Origin: JAOUGY01 sp963792365
GTDB taxonomy: Bacteria; Actinomycetota; Acidimicrobiia; Spongiisociales; ZC4RG35
Direction of reading: 5' to 3'
Assembly: GCA_963792365.1 (NCBI GenBank)
Contig: CAWBVW010000010.1
Coordinates: forward strand, 1 to 64,000
Length of the DNA: 64,000 nucleotides
Shown in pieces: positions 9,974 to 17,920 of this stretch. Numbering within the stretch: the first letter of the stretch is position 1; each line of letters opens with the position of its first letter. Under the pieces are notes generated by a model, which saw nothing but the letters and a program-made list of their open reading frames with translations, had not been told where the DNA came from and made no database searches. The position numbers and the translations under genes are program-made.

Positions 9974-10324
9974 TCAGGATCCGTTGGCGGCCTCGACCAA
10001 TTGCTTGAAGGCCTCGGGATCGTTCACGGCCATGTCGGCGAGCATCTTGCGGTCGACTTCGATCTCTGCAGCCTTGAGGCCGGCGATGAACTTCGAATAC
10101 GTGGTGCCGTTCTGACGAGCGGCAGCATTGATGCGCTGGATCCACAGCTTGCGAAAGTCGCCCTTGCGGTCCTTGCGGTGGTCGTACGCGTCCTGCATCG
10201 CATGCATGACCTGCTCGTTGGCGGTCTTGAAACGCCTGCTGCGTGCACCCTTGTATCCACTGGCGCGATCCAGGACCTTCTTGTGCTTCTTCTTGGCGTG
10301 AACGGCACGCTTCACTCGAGCCAT
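9974..10324 (-). CDS. rplT: 50S ribosomal protein L20
   Basis: L20 binds 23S rRNA early in large-subunit assembly, and in other bacteria it represses the infC-rpmI-rplT operon through its leader. The product is 116 aa, with the MARVKRAVHAKKKHKK start and the RKLWIQRINAAARQNGTTYSKFI core. It is the last gene of infC-rpmI-rplT, 11 bp after rpmI. The odd leader upstream of infC is the natural place to look for L20 autoregulation. Confidence 0.98.
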   Translation of the reverse strand: MARVKRAVHAKKKHKKVLDRASGYKGARSRRFKTANEQVMHAMQDAYDHRKDRKGDFRKLWIQRINAAARQNGTTYSKFIAGLKAAEIEVDRKMLADMAVNDPEAFKQLVEAANGS

Positions 10325-10335
10325 GAGAAACCTCC

Positions 10336-10530
10336 CTACTTCCCAAGCATCCGCTGGACGACCTTGCCGTCACCTGGCGCCAGATCGGCGTCGCCCTTGC
10401 GGCGACGGAACGCGTCTTTGCCTTTGGCGAGATAGTTGTGTCCGCGGCTGGCTTGGGAACGGCGGAGCCGACCGGAACCGGTCACCTTCACACGTTTGGC
10501 CATCCCACGATGGGTCTTCATCTTGGGCAT
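10336..10530 (-). CDS. rpmI: 50S ribosomal protein L35
   Basis: This 64-aa basic ribosomal protein begins MPKMKTHRGMAKRVKVTG and has the RRSQASRGHNYLAKGK core. The ATG at 10530 is preceded by GAGGAGG. A longer in-frame extension to 10638 overlaps infC and does not belong to the family. It lies 10 bp after infC. Confidence 0.97.
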   Translation of the reverse strand: MPKMKTHRGMAKRVKVTGSGRLRRSQASRGHNYLAKGKDAFRRRKGDADLAPGDGKVVQRMLGK

Positions 10531-10540
10531 CCCGCCCTCC

Positions 10541-11128
10541 TCACTCTTCTTCGTCGCCGGTCTCGGGACCGGTGGAGTCTTCCTCGATCGCCGATGACTC
10601 CTTTTCGACGTCCTTGGGACGTCGCTTGTTGGGAGCAAGCGTCATGATCAGATTGCGCCCTTCGAAGCCGGCGGATTGCTCGATGACGGCGTAGTCGCCG
10701 ACCTCGTCGACCAAACGGTCGAGAACCCGCTGCCCGAACTCCGGACGCTCGCGCTCCCGACCGTGGAACCGAACGGTGACCTTGACCTTGTCACCCTCTG
10801 CGAGCCAGTCGATCGTCCGACGCGCCTGCATCTGGAAATCATGCTCGGCGATACGAGGCGTGAGCCTGGTCTCCTTGATGACGGTCTTGGTCTGCTTCTT
10901 GCGGGCTTCTCGATCGCGAACGGACTGCTCGTACTTCCATTTGCCGTAGTCCATCAAACGGCATACGGGAGGCTTGGCGGTCGGCGCAACCTCTACGAGG
11001 TCCAGTCCGAGTTGATCGGCGAGCCACAGGGCCTCCGACAACTTCTTGACCCCGATCTGTGAACCATCGGGAGCGACCACCCGTACCTCTTGGGCACGGA
11101 TGTACCCGTTCACGCGCAATTCAGCGAT
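10541..11128 (-). CDS. infC: Translation initiation factor IF-3, ATC start codon
   Basis: IF-3 keeps ribosomal subunits apart and discriminates against non-AUG starts. The 195-aa product has both domains: N-terminal LRVNGYIRAQEVRVV, central MDYGKWKYEQ, and C-terminal KETRLTPRIAEHDFQMQ and VRFHGRE. The start is ATC at 11128, seven bases after a perfect AGGAGG (11136-11141). The only nearby ATG (11133) is in another frame and reaches a stop after seven codons. A non-AUG start fits the known autoregulation of infC by its own product. The acidic C-terminal tail (about 175-195) is an extension beyond the core. Confidence 0.95.
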   Translation of the reverse strand: MAELRVNGYIRAQEVRVVAPDGSQIGVKKLSEALWLADQLGLDLVEVAPTAKPPVCRLMDYGKWKYEQSVRDREARKKQTKTVIKETRLTPRIAEHDFQMQARRTIDWLAEGDKVKVTVRFHGRERERPEFGQRVLDRLVDEVGDYAVIEQSAGFEGRNLIMTLAPNKRRPKDVEKESSAIEEDSTGPETGDEEE

Positions 11129-11129
11129 C

Positions 11130-11180
11130 TCATGACCTCCTGATCGATACCAAAAAGGCAGCACACTGAGGTGCTGCCAT
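11130..11180 (-). CDS. Possible 16-aa infC leader peptide
   Basis: A short ORF, MAAPQCAAFLVSIRRS, begins at ATG 11180. It spans the terminator-like hairpin and contains the infC AGGAGG, and its stop codon ends one base before the infC ATC start. Its own ribosome site is weak (GGGA eight bases upstream). If translated, it would open the terminator and deliver a terminating ribosome at the infC start. This role is inference. Confidence 0.4.
   Translation of the reverse strand: MAAPQCAAFLVSIRRS
11152..11178 (-). terminator. Attenuator-like intrinsic terminator ahead of infC
   Basis: On the minus strand a perfect 8-bp stem (GGCAGCAC...GTGCTGCC, 6-nt loop) is followed at once by TTTTT. It lies upstream of infC and its ribosome site, not after a gene, so it looks like a leader attenuator for infC-rpmI-rplT. 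Competing longer stems lie upstream (11203-11335). Confidence 0.75.
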
Positions 11181-11202
11181 GAACAAATCCCGTGGCTGAC
11201 GG

Positions 11203-11335
11203 TGTGCCTCGCCCTCGGGCTTCAGATCGACCGCGGCTCGCCGGTGGCGGCCGGGTGGGAGGCAGCGGCCTCCGCTTGTGCCTCGATTGTGCACCGCATG
11301 ATAGCGGCTCGACGGGCGAGGCACATCTCCTCGCC
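11203..11335 (-). promoter_or_regulatory. infC leader with mutually exclusive stems
   Basis: Segment 11314-11325 is complementary over 12 bases to 11203-11214, about 100 bases downstream in the transcript. Part of it (11315-11321) can instead form a perfect 7-bp local hairpin with 11329-11335. The two pairings exclude each other. This region fills the gap between ribH and the attenuator. A TATCAT -10-like hexamer sits between the arms. L20-type or other feedback control is a hypothesis. Confidence 0.5.
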
Positions 11336-11347
11336 TCTGTGGGCGGG

Positions 11348-11803
11348 TCAATCGAGCGCGCCGAGACCCGCCAGCACCCGGAAGGCAGCGACCGCCGCCT
11401 CCGCCGCCTCGCGGCCCTTGTTCGACGGACCGGGAAGCGAACGGTCGACGGCGTGCTCGTACTCACGGACGGTGAGGAGGGCATTGCCGACGGGATGCCC
11501 GGTCCGCACGGCAACCTCGGAGATCGCCCGGGATGCCTCCCCCGCCACGAACTCGTAGTGATCAGTCTCGCCCTTGATCACGGCTCCCACTGCCACAACG
11601 ATCTCGCAGCCCGTGCGAATCATGCCTTCGGCCACGACTCCCAACTCCAATGCCCCGGGCACACTGGCCACCACCACCTCTTCGACCCCGAGGTCGGCGA
11701 GTGCTTCCACCGCACCGTCACGTAGTCGCGACGTGATCTCTTCGTTGAAGGCGGACATCACAACCCCCGCCTTGACCGGGAGCCGGCCGGGCTCGACGTT
11801 CAC
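11348..11803 (-). CDS. ribH: 6,7-dimethyl-8-ribityllumazine synthase
   Basis: RibH condenses the ribitylamino-uracil with 3,4-dihydroxy-2-butanone 4-phosphate, the penultimate step of riboflavin synthesis. The 151-aa product has the substrate loops SAFNEEIT and VPGALELG, with GAVIKGETDHYEFVAGEAS as the catalytic region. GTG start at 11803 overlaps the ribBA stop by 4 bp. It is the last gene of the ribD-ribE-ribBA-ribH operon, and the transcript may run on into the infC leader. Confidence 0.97.
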   Translation of the reverse strand: MNVEPGRLPVKAGVVMSAFNEEITSRLRDGAVEALADLGVEEVVVASVPGALELGVVAEGMIRTGCEIVVAVGAVIKGETDHYEFVAGEASRAISEVAVRTGHPVGNALLTVREYEHAVDRSLPGPSNKGREAAEAAVAAFRVLAGLGALD

Positions 11804-13020
11804 TCGACATCCTCATCGGTACCGAAGACATGTCCGAGGCGGTCGCGTTTTGTCTCGAGGTACGTCCGGTTGTGATCGTTTGGCTCGACCACCAGCGGCA
11901 CACGTTCGACGATCTCCAAGCCGTACCCCTCGATACCGGCACGTTTGGTCGGGTTGTTGCTGAGCAACCGCATCGATCGCACTCCCAGGTCGTACAGGAT
12001 CTGGGCGCCCATTCCGTAGTCTCGACTGTCAACCGGCAGGCCCAGGTCCTGGTTGGCCTGCACCGTGTCCCGGCCTTCGTCTTGGAGGTTGTAGGCCGCC
12101 AGCTTGTGAAACAGCCCGATGCCACGCCCTTCGTGGCCACGGATGTAGAGCACCACGCCCCGACCCTCTTCCGACACCCTGGCCATGGCGATGTCGAGTT
12201 GGCTTCCGCAATCGCATCTGAGGGAGCCGAACACGTCTCCGGTCAGGCACTCCGAGTGCACGCGCGTGAGCACGTTCTCCCCATCGCCGATGTCCCCCAC
12301 GACAAACGCCACATGCTCACGGCCGTCGAGGCGCGATCGGTACCCGACTGCTCTGAACCACCCGTGTCGCGTTGGGATTCGGGACTCGACGACCCGCTCG
12401 ACGAGCTTGCCCTCCTGTGACCGGCGGAAAGCGATCAGATCGGCGATCGTGCCCAGCAGGAGGCCATGCTCCTTGGCGAACCGCTCGAGTTCGGGCAACC
12501 GAGCGACCGTGCCGTCGTCATTCATGATCTCGGAGAGAACACCTGCCGGATAGCGACCGGCGAGCCTGGCGAGGTCGACCGCGGCCTCGGTGTGTCCCGC
12601 CCGCTTCAGCACTCCGCCGGGGTCTGCCCGGAGCGGGAAGATGTGCCCTGGACGATCGAGATCGGCTGGTTTCGTCCCCGGAGCGATGGCAACCCGGACC
12701 GTTCGGGTACGGTCGGCGGCCGAGATGCCGGTCGACACCCCCTCTCGAGCGTCGATCGACTGGGTGAAAGCCGTGTGTCGACGGTCGGTGTTCACGCGCA
12801 CCATCTGTGGGAGCTGAAGCTGGTCGAGGCGGTCCTCGACCATCGGGAGGCAGATGATCCCGCTGGTGTGCCGGATCATAAAGGCCATCTGCTCGTCGGT
12901 GATGAGGTCGGCGGCGACGATCAGGTCGCCCTCGTTCTCCCGATCGGCATCGTCGACCACGATCACGATCTCGCCTCGGCCAAATGCCTCGATGAGCTGC
13001 TCTGGGGAGGCGAAGGTCAC
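11800..13020 (-). CDS. ribBA: Bifunctional DHBP synthase / GTP cyclohydrolase II
   Basis: The first half (about residues 1-200) is 3,4-dihydroxy-2-butanone 4-phosphate synthase with DDADRENEGDL and the RAGHTEAAVDLARLAG loop. The second half is GTP cyclohydrolase II with the zinc site HSECLTGDVFGSLRCDCG and EGRGIGL. Together they supply both riboflavin precursors. The 406-aa length is normal for the fusion. GTG start at 13020 overlaps ribE by 4 bp. Confidence 0.97.
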   Translation of the reverse strand: MTFASPEQLIEAFGRGEIVIVVDDADRENEGDLIVAADLITDEQMAFMIRHTSGIICLPMVEDRLDQLQLPQMVRVNTDRRHTAFTQSIDAREGVSTGISAADRTRTVRVAIAPGTKPADLDRPGHIFPLRADPGGVLKRAGHTEAAVDLARLAGRYPAGVLSEIMNDDGTVARLPELERFAKEHGLLLGTIADLIAFRRSQEGKLVERVVESRIPTRHGWFRAVGYRSRLDGREHVAFVVGDIGDGENVLTRVHSECLTGDVFGSLRCDCGSQLDIAMARVSEEGRGVVLYIRGHEGRGIGLFHKLAAYNLQDEGRDTVQANQDLGLPVDSRDYGMGAQILYDLGVRSMRLLSNNPTKRAGIEGYGLEIVERVPLVVEPNDHNRTYLETKRDRLGHVFGTDEDVE

Positions 13021-13616
13021 GTGCGTAGCTCCATCAGTCGTTCGACGTACTTGGCGAGGATATCGACCTCGACGTTGATCCTGTCACCGGTCGCGCGCGA
13101 ACCGAGTGTTGTCACCTCGAGCGTGTGCGGGATGAGCGCGATCTCGATGCCGGTTTCCCCAACCGCAGCGACCGTGAGACTGACGCCATCGAGGGTGATC
13201 GAGCCCTTATCCACCACGTAACGCAACAAGCTGGGCGGCAGATCGATTCCCATCCGAACACCTTCACCGTCCCGGGTGAGCGTGGCCACGATCCCGACGC
13301 CGTCGACATGGCCCTGCACCACATGGCCGTCGAACCGACCCGATGCGGGCATCGCGCGCTCCAGGTTGACCGACGCCCCCTCGGTGATGGCGCCGAGACT
13401 GGTCCGGTCGAGCGTTTCGGGCACCAGATCGACAGCGAATCGAAAGCGATCACGATCCACAGTCACCGCCGTGAGGCAAGTGCCGTTGACGGCTACCGAG
13501 TCGCCGACTTCCAGATCCGAGGTGATCAGGCGACTCTCGATCGTGAACCTCGCACCGGTATCGCTCGTGTCCGCCGACACCACGCGGCCCTGCTGTTCGA
13601 CGATTCCGGTGAACAT
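13017..13616 (-). CDS. ribE: Riboflavin synthase alpha chain
   Basis: RibE dismutates two lumazines to riboflavin. The 199-aa product has two tandem lumazine-binding barrels. It starts MFTGIVEQQGRV and contains SVAVNGTCLTAV in the first barrel and GSITLDGVSLTV in the second. The GHVVQGHVDGVG block marks the barrel junction. ATG start at 13616. It sits 11 bp after ribD and overlaps ribBA. Numbering as ribE follows actinobacterial and E. coli usage. Confidence 0.97.
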   Translation of the reverse strand: MFTGIVEQQGRVVSADTSDTGARFTIESRLITSDLEVGDSVAVNGTCLTAVTVDRDRFRFAVDLVPETLDRTSLGAITEGASVNLERAMPASGRFDGHVVQGHVDGVGIVATLTRDGEGVRMGIDLPPSLLRYVVDKGSITLDGVSLTVAAVGETGIEIALIPHTLEVTTLGSRATGDRINVEVDILAKYVERLMELRT

Positions 13617-13627
13617 GGGGCGTCAGG

Positions 13628-14719
13628 CTACCGGGCGGAAGCATTCTCGGGGAACCGCACCCGCCAATCGATACGCAGATCCGGGTCGAGGTGGCGTACT
13701 TCGAGCAACTCGACCGTTCTCGCCTGGCCGACTGTCGAGAAGGCGCGGTCGAAAACTCCGACCCCGATCCCGCCGGCGACCTTGCCCGCCAGGTACCAGA
13801 TGCCGTGATCCACCAGTCCGGCTTCCCACAACGAAGCGGAGATCCCGGCCCCACCTTCGACCAGGACATCGAGGAGTCCGTGTTCTGCGACTGCGATCAA
13901 AGCCGCATGGAGGTCGACTGTGCCACCAGGGCCCGGGGCCACCACGACCTCGCCCGGAGCGGGAACCGGGGCCGGTGCGATGACGAGGGGATCGCGCTTC
14001 CATATCCGGGCTTCCGGCGGAAGCGGACGTGTGCCGGCGACGATCACCGGTCGTGGCTGCGGCCCTTCGTATCCGGGGAGCCGCACGTCGAGGCTCGGGT
14101 CGTCGGCGAACACCGTGCCAACCCCGACGAGAACGGCATCCATGGACGCCCGCACCGCATGGGCGTCGGCGCGGGCCCGTTCACCGGTTATCCACTGGGA
14201 CGTACCGTCCACCGCGGCGGTCTGTCCGTCCAGCGTCACTGCCGTCTTGTGCACGACGCGCGCACGCCCGGTCCGACGATGGTGGAAATAGCCAGGGTCT
14301 GCCATTTCGACGGCATGTGCCTCGACACCGGAGACGACCTCGATGCCCGCCGCTTCGAGCCGTGCGATGCCGGTGCCGACGACTCGTCTGTCTGGATCGA
14401 TCGCTCCGACGATGACCTTCGTGATCCCGGCGGCGATGATCGCCTCGGTACACGGAGGTGTTCGACCGTGGTGGTTGCACGGTTCGAGCGTCACCACCAT
14501 GTGGGCGCCCGAGGCGGCCGACCCTGCCTCCTGAAGGGCATGGATCTCGGCGTGCGGGGTACCGGGACGTTCGTGTGCCCCCGCTGAGATCACCTCGCCT
14601 TCAGGGGTCACGACGAGCGCTCCGACACGAGGATTCGGGTGTGGGCGGCGCGTGGACGCCACCTCGATGGCATGAGTCATGAGCGCTGACGCCCGCCGCT
14701 CGGCGATCGAGGGGGTCAC
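13628..14719 (-). CDS. ribD: Bifunctional riboflavin deaminase/reductase
   Basis: The N-terminal deaminase has the zinc site GTPHAEIHAL and EPCNHHGRTPPCTEA (about 57-92). The C-terminal reductase has KTAVTLDGQTA and a VEGGAG substrate site. The 363-aa product catalyses two successive steps of riboflavin synthesis. GTG at 14719 follows the stop of the response regulator by one base. The ATG at 14680 is a possible alternative start. No FMN riboswitch precedes it, and the rib operon here seems to be read from an upstream promoter. Confidence 0.95.
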   Translation of the reverse strand: MTPSIAERRASALMTHAIEVASTRRPHPNPRVGALVVTPEGEVISAGAHERPGTPHAEIHALQEAGSAASGAHMVVTLEPCNHHGRTPPCTEAIIAAGITKVIVGAIDPDRRVVGTGIARLEAAGIEVVSGVEAHAVEMADPGYFHHRRTGRARVVHKTAVTLDGQTAAVDGTSQWITGERARADAHAVRASMDAVLVGVGTVFADDPSLDVRLPGYEGPQPRPVIVAGTRPLPPEARIWKRDPLVIAPAPVPAPGEVVVAPGPGGTVDLHAALIAVAEHGLLDVLVEGGAGISASLWEAGLVDHGIWYLAGKVAGGIGVGVFDRAFSTVGQARTVELLEVRHLDPDLRIDWRVRFPENASAR

Positions 14720-14720
14720 G

Positions 14721-15650
14721 TCAGCCTGAACGGCGATCGACCCGGTAGGCGGAGCCGTGCTGCTTCTTTGCGAATTCCTTCATCTCCACCGCCACCGCAG
14801 AGGCTTCCCACTGAGAAGCCACAGGGCGCCCGACGTTCGTCACGACACCCATGGAAATGGACACCACGGGAAACGCGAACCGTTCGCCGCGACGATCGAC
14901 CACTTCGATGTACCCACGAAGCGCATCCGCCGTGTCGTAGAAGTCGAGGATCCCGTCGTCGAACCGTTCGATCACCGCCTTGCAGTACGCCTCAGCCAGA
15001 TTGCCGTCCACCACCGCCACGAAGTCGTCGCCACCGATGTGACCGACAAAAGCATTCGGGTCACCGATGTCGTCGGCGGCCTCACCGAGCACTTCCCCCG
15101 AGTATTTGATCACTTGATCACCGCGCATGAACCCGTAGTGGTCGTTGAACGCCTTGAAGTTGTCGAGATCGCAGTAGACGAGCGCAAACGGCGCATCCTT
15201 CTCGATGCGGTCCTCGATCTCCTGGCCGATCCGGAAGTTGCCGGGAAGACCGGTGAGCGGCGAGGTGTCACGAGCAGCCTTGGCGCGACGCAGCACCGCC
15301 TTCACCCTGGCCGTCATCTCGATCACGTCGAACGGCTTGGTGATGTAGTCATCGGCACCGAGCTCGAGCCCGTTCACCCGATCCTCGGTCAAGCCCCGCG
15401 CCGTCAGCAGCACGATCGAAGTCGAGGCCAAGGCCGGAAGGCTCCGCATTCGCTTCAGAGCAGTCAACCCATCCATGCGGGGCATCATGATGTCGAGCAG
15501 GACGAGGTCGGGTGGGGCGTCCATCGCCTTCTCCAACGCGTCCTGTCCATCGTGAGCGGTTACCACGGAGAATCCTTCGAGCTCCAGATTGACCCGGATG
15601 ACTCGAACGATGTCTTCGTCGTCGTCGACCACAAGGATGTTGTCAGACAT
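14721..15650 (-). CDS. Response regulator with GGDEF output domain
   Basis: The 309-aa protein has an N-terminal receiver domain (phospho-acceptor Asp in LVLLDIMMP near residue 54, TARG, and Lys in YITKPFD). A GGDEF domain follows (TGLPGNF near 138, DLDNFKAFNDHYG, and GGDDF near 227). GGDDF is an accepted active-site variant, so it may make cyclic di-GMP. No RxxD inhibitory site precedes it. No partner kinase is in the window. ATG start at 15650 overlaps rpe by one base, so it travels with rpe and the rib genes despite an unrelated role. Confidence 0.9.
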   Translation of the reverse strand: MSDNILVVDDDEDIVRVIRVNLELEGFSVVTAHDGQDALEKAMDAPPDLVLLDIMMPRMDGLTALKRMRSLPALASTSIVLLTARGLTEDRVNGLELGADDYITKPFDVIEMTARVKAVLRRAKAARDTSPLTGLPGNFRIGQEIEDRIEKDAPFALVYCDLDNFKAFNDHYGFMRGDQVIKYSGEVLGEAADDIGDPNAFVGHIGGDDFVAVVDGNLAEAYCKAVIERFDDGILDFYDTADALRGYIEVVDRRGERFAFPVVSISMGVVTNVGRPVASQWEASAVAVEMKEFAKKQHGSAYRVDRRSG

Positions 15651-16306
15651 CAGACCCTTTCGATCACCGACCGCAGCCGAGTGACAGCGGCGGCAGCATC
15701 ATCTGTGCCGAACACCGCCGTGCCCGCAACGAACACGTTGGCGCCGGCGTCACGAGCGGCCGGTGCAGTTTCAGCGCTGATACCGCCATCGATTTGGATA
15801 TCGGTGTCCAACCCATGGGAGTCAACCCATTTCCTGGCGAGTTCGACCTTGTCGAGAACCTCAGGCATGAAGGACTGTCCGCCAAAACCGGGATGCACCG
15901 ACATCACCACGAGCATGTCGCACAACTCGGCGAAAGGCTGCAGCGCCGTCCAGGGTGTGGGCGGCGAGATCACGACCCCGAAGCGCAGACCCAGATCACG
16001 TGCCTGTTTCGCGGCGGGGATCGGGTCGGCAACCGCTTCGAGATGGACCGTCACCATGTCGGCGCCGACTCGACGGAGCTCCTCGAGGTAGGCCGTGGGG
16101 TTGGACGTCATCACGTGACAGTCGAACACGAGACCGGTCAGAGGCCTCAACGCCTCGATCAACGGCATCCCAAACGTGATGTTGGGCACGAAATGGCCGT
16201 CCATGATGTCGAGATGCAGCATGTCGGCCACACCATCCACTCGGCCGATCTCATCCCCCAGTCGCGCAAAGTCAGCGGCGAGCAATGACGGTGCAATCTG
16301 GATCAC
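15650..16306 (-). CDS. rpe: Ribulose-phosphate 3-epimerase
   Basis: Rpe interconverts ribulose 5-phosphate and xylulose 5-phosphate. The 218-aa TIM barrel begins IQIAPSLLAADFARLG and has HLDIMDGHFVPNITFG (metal site), VHPGFGGQSF and QIDGGIS (phosphate site). GTG start at 16306. It feeds the same ribulose 5-phosphate pool that RibBA uses, which gives its position ahead of the rib genes some sense. No rsmB is found between fmt and rpe, where other actinobacteria often have one. Confidence 0.97.
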   Translation of the reverse strand: MIQIAPSLLAADFARLGDEIGRVDGVADMLHLDIMDGHFVPNITFGMPLIEALRPLTGLVFDCHVMTSNPTAYLEELRRVGADMVTVHLEAVADPIPAAKQARDLGLRFGVVISPPTPWTALQPFAELCDMLVVMSVHPGFGGQSFMPEVLDKVELARKWVDSHGLDTDIQIDGGISAETAPAARDAGANVFVAGTAVFGTDDAAAAVTRLRSVIERV

Positions 16307-16367
16307 GGGGCGAGTGTATCGGGGTCATGGTCCGTGCACAGCATGCTGACACCCTCTCCGGCCCCGC

Positions 16368-17291
16368 TCACCCCCCAAAATGCATGTTCCCGGCCCGCTG
16401 CCCACGAAGCCAGTCGGCCGCAGCCATCTCTCTCTTGCCGGGGGGCTGGACCATCGCCAGCCGGACCAGACCGTCGGACGTTCCCACCAGCCCGTCGGCG
16501 CCGATCGTTCCCGGCTCGGCTTCACCGGGCTCGTCGGTCGCCGAGAGGATCTTGAACGCCTGACCCTCGAAGAGGGTGGTGGCACCCGGTTTCGGAGCCA
16601 ACGCTCGGATGCGCCGCACACACGAGGTTGCCGGCTGTGTCCAATCGATCCACCGGTCCTCAGGGGTCAGCTTTGGAGCCACGGTGGCACCTGGTGGCTG
16701 GTCCACCGCCGGAATGGCGCCTTCGACGAACGAAGCCAGCACGCTGCCGAGGAGATCGGCGCCGACGTGCGCCAATCGGTCGAGCACTGCTCCCCCGGTC
16801 TCGTGGCGACCGAGCATGGTGGAGTGGGACGCCACGATCGGACCCGTGTCGAGACCCTCGTCGAGCACGATGACCGTCACTCCGAGGCGCTCATCGCCTT
16901 CGATGATCGCTCGCTGCACGGGTGCGGCACCACGCCAACGCGGCAGGAGAGAGAAGTGAACGTTCAGGATTCCGATGCGTGGGACTGCCAATGCTGAGGG
17001 CCTGATGAGCTGTCCGAACGCCACGAGTACAGCCGCATCGAGCGGCCCTGCGCTCTCGAGCAGGTTCGCAGTTTCCACCGAGCGCTCGGGCTGCGCGACG
17101 GGCAGGGCCAACTCGAGTGCCCGCACCTTGACCGGCGGCGGGCGCGGAGTCTTCGATCTGCCGACCGGGCGATCGGGCTGAGTGACGACGACCGCCACAT
17201 CGGCGACCTCGAGCAAACGATCGAGCGTGGGAATCGCAACGTCCGGCGTACCGAGGAAGGCGATACGTGGACGAGGGCCCGAGGAGGTCAT
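16368..17291 (-). CDS. fmt: Methionyl-tRNA formyltransferase
   Basis: Fmt formylates initiator Met-tRNA using 10-formyl-tetrahydrofolate. The 307-aa product has the N-terminal formyltransferase domain (RIAFLGTPDVA, NVHFSLLPRWRGAAP with the catalytic Asn-His, and DEGLDTGPI) and a C-terminal tRNA-binding domain. ATG 17291 overlaps the def stop (ATGA). The frame extends to 17534 inside def, but that part is not Fmt. The def-fmt pairing is standard. Confidence 0.96.
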   Translation of the reverse strand: MTSSGPRPRIAFLGTPDVAIPTLDRLLEVADVAVVVTQPDRPVGRSKTPRPPPVKVRALELALPVAQPERSVETANLLESAGPLDAAVLVAFGQLIRPSALAVPRIGILNVHFSLLPRWRGAAPVQRAIIEGDERLGVTVIVLDEGLDTGPIVASHSTMLGRHETGGAVLDRLAHVGADLLGSVLASFVEGAIPAVDQPPGATVAPKLTPEDRWIDWTQPATSCVRRIRALAPKPGATTLFEGQAFKILSATDEPGEAEPGTIGADGLVGTSDGLVRLAMVQPPGKREMAAADWLRGQRAGNMHFGG

Positions 17292-17800
17292 TCCCCGAAG
17301 TCGATCAGGCCCAGTGCCTCGTTGCGGAGGTCGCGCAGCGCCTGCTTCTTGACGGCCGGTTCCAATCGCTCGAGAAGCAGCACCCCATCGAGATGATCGA
17401 GTTCGTGCTGCAACACACGTCCCATCAGGCCGGTGCCGGCGTATTCCACCTCGTTGCCGTCCAGATCGAGCCCACGAGCGCGGGCGAACTCGGGTCGCGC
17501 GATTTCCCACCAGTGTCCGGGGACCGAGAGACAACCCTCGTCGTACAGGAGCTCACGCTCTGTCTCGACGATCTCGCCGTTGATCAAGACCTGGGCACCG
17601 TTGCCGTCTGCTGCGTCGAACACGCAGATTCGCCTGGAGACACCAACCTGAGTGGCGGCGAGACCAGCTCCGGGTGCGTCGTACATCGTCTCGATCATGT
17701 CGGCCACGAGCTTTCGCACCCCGTCATCGATGTCGGACACGAGCGCAGTGGATGCCCGAAGAACTGGGTCGCCGAACGTGCGGATCGGAAGAATGGCCAT
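17288..17800 (-). CDS. def: Peptide deformylase
   Basis: The enzyme removes the N-formyl group from new proteins. All three motifs are present: GAGLAATQVG, EGCLSVPG (metal Cys) and QHELDHLDG (metal His pair and catalytic Glu). The 170-aa length is normal. ATG 17800 fits the MAILPIRTFGDPVLR family start. The longer frame to 17890 was rejected. It overlaps fmt by 4 bp. Confidence 0.97.
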   Translation of the reverse strand: MAILPIRTFGDPVLRASTALVSDIDDGVRKLVADMIETMYDAPGAGLAATQVGVSRRICVFDAADGNGAQVLINGEIVETERELLYDEGCLSVPGHWWEIARPEFARARGLDLDGNEVEYAGTGLMGRVLQHELDHLDGVLLLERLEPAVKKQALRDLRNEALGLIDFGE

Positions 17801-17920
17801 GGCGGACAGAAACGTAGCAGCCGATCTCTTGGTCCGAACGGAAAGCGAGAGGCACCGCCGACGAGGCAATTTCGGACGTTGGACGCCCATGGAATCCTGG
17901 AGACCTCCGGCAGACCTACC

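Noticed and set aside
6003..10008. Two plus-strand open frames of more than 670 codons antisense to pheT, pheS and the methyltransferase
   Set aside because: Same cause: codon-position GC bias opens the opposite strand. There are no domain signatures and the genes beneath are certain.
14720..14720. FMN riboswitch ahead of the rib operon
   Set aside because: Only one base separates ribD from the response regulator stop, so no riboswitch fits there.
14721..15650. Inactive (degenerate) GGDEF domain
   Set aside because: GGDDF keeps the acidic residues, and the variant is compatible with activity. Only the inhibitory RxxD site is missing.
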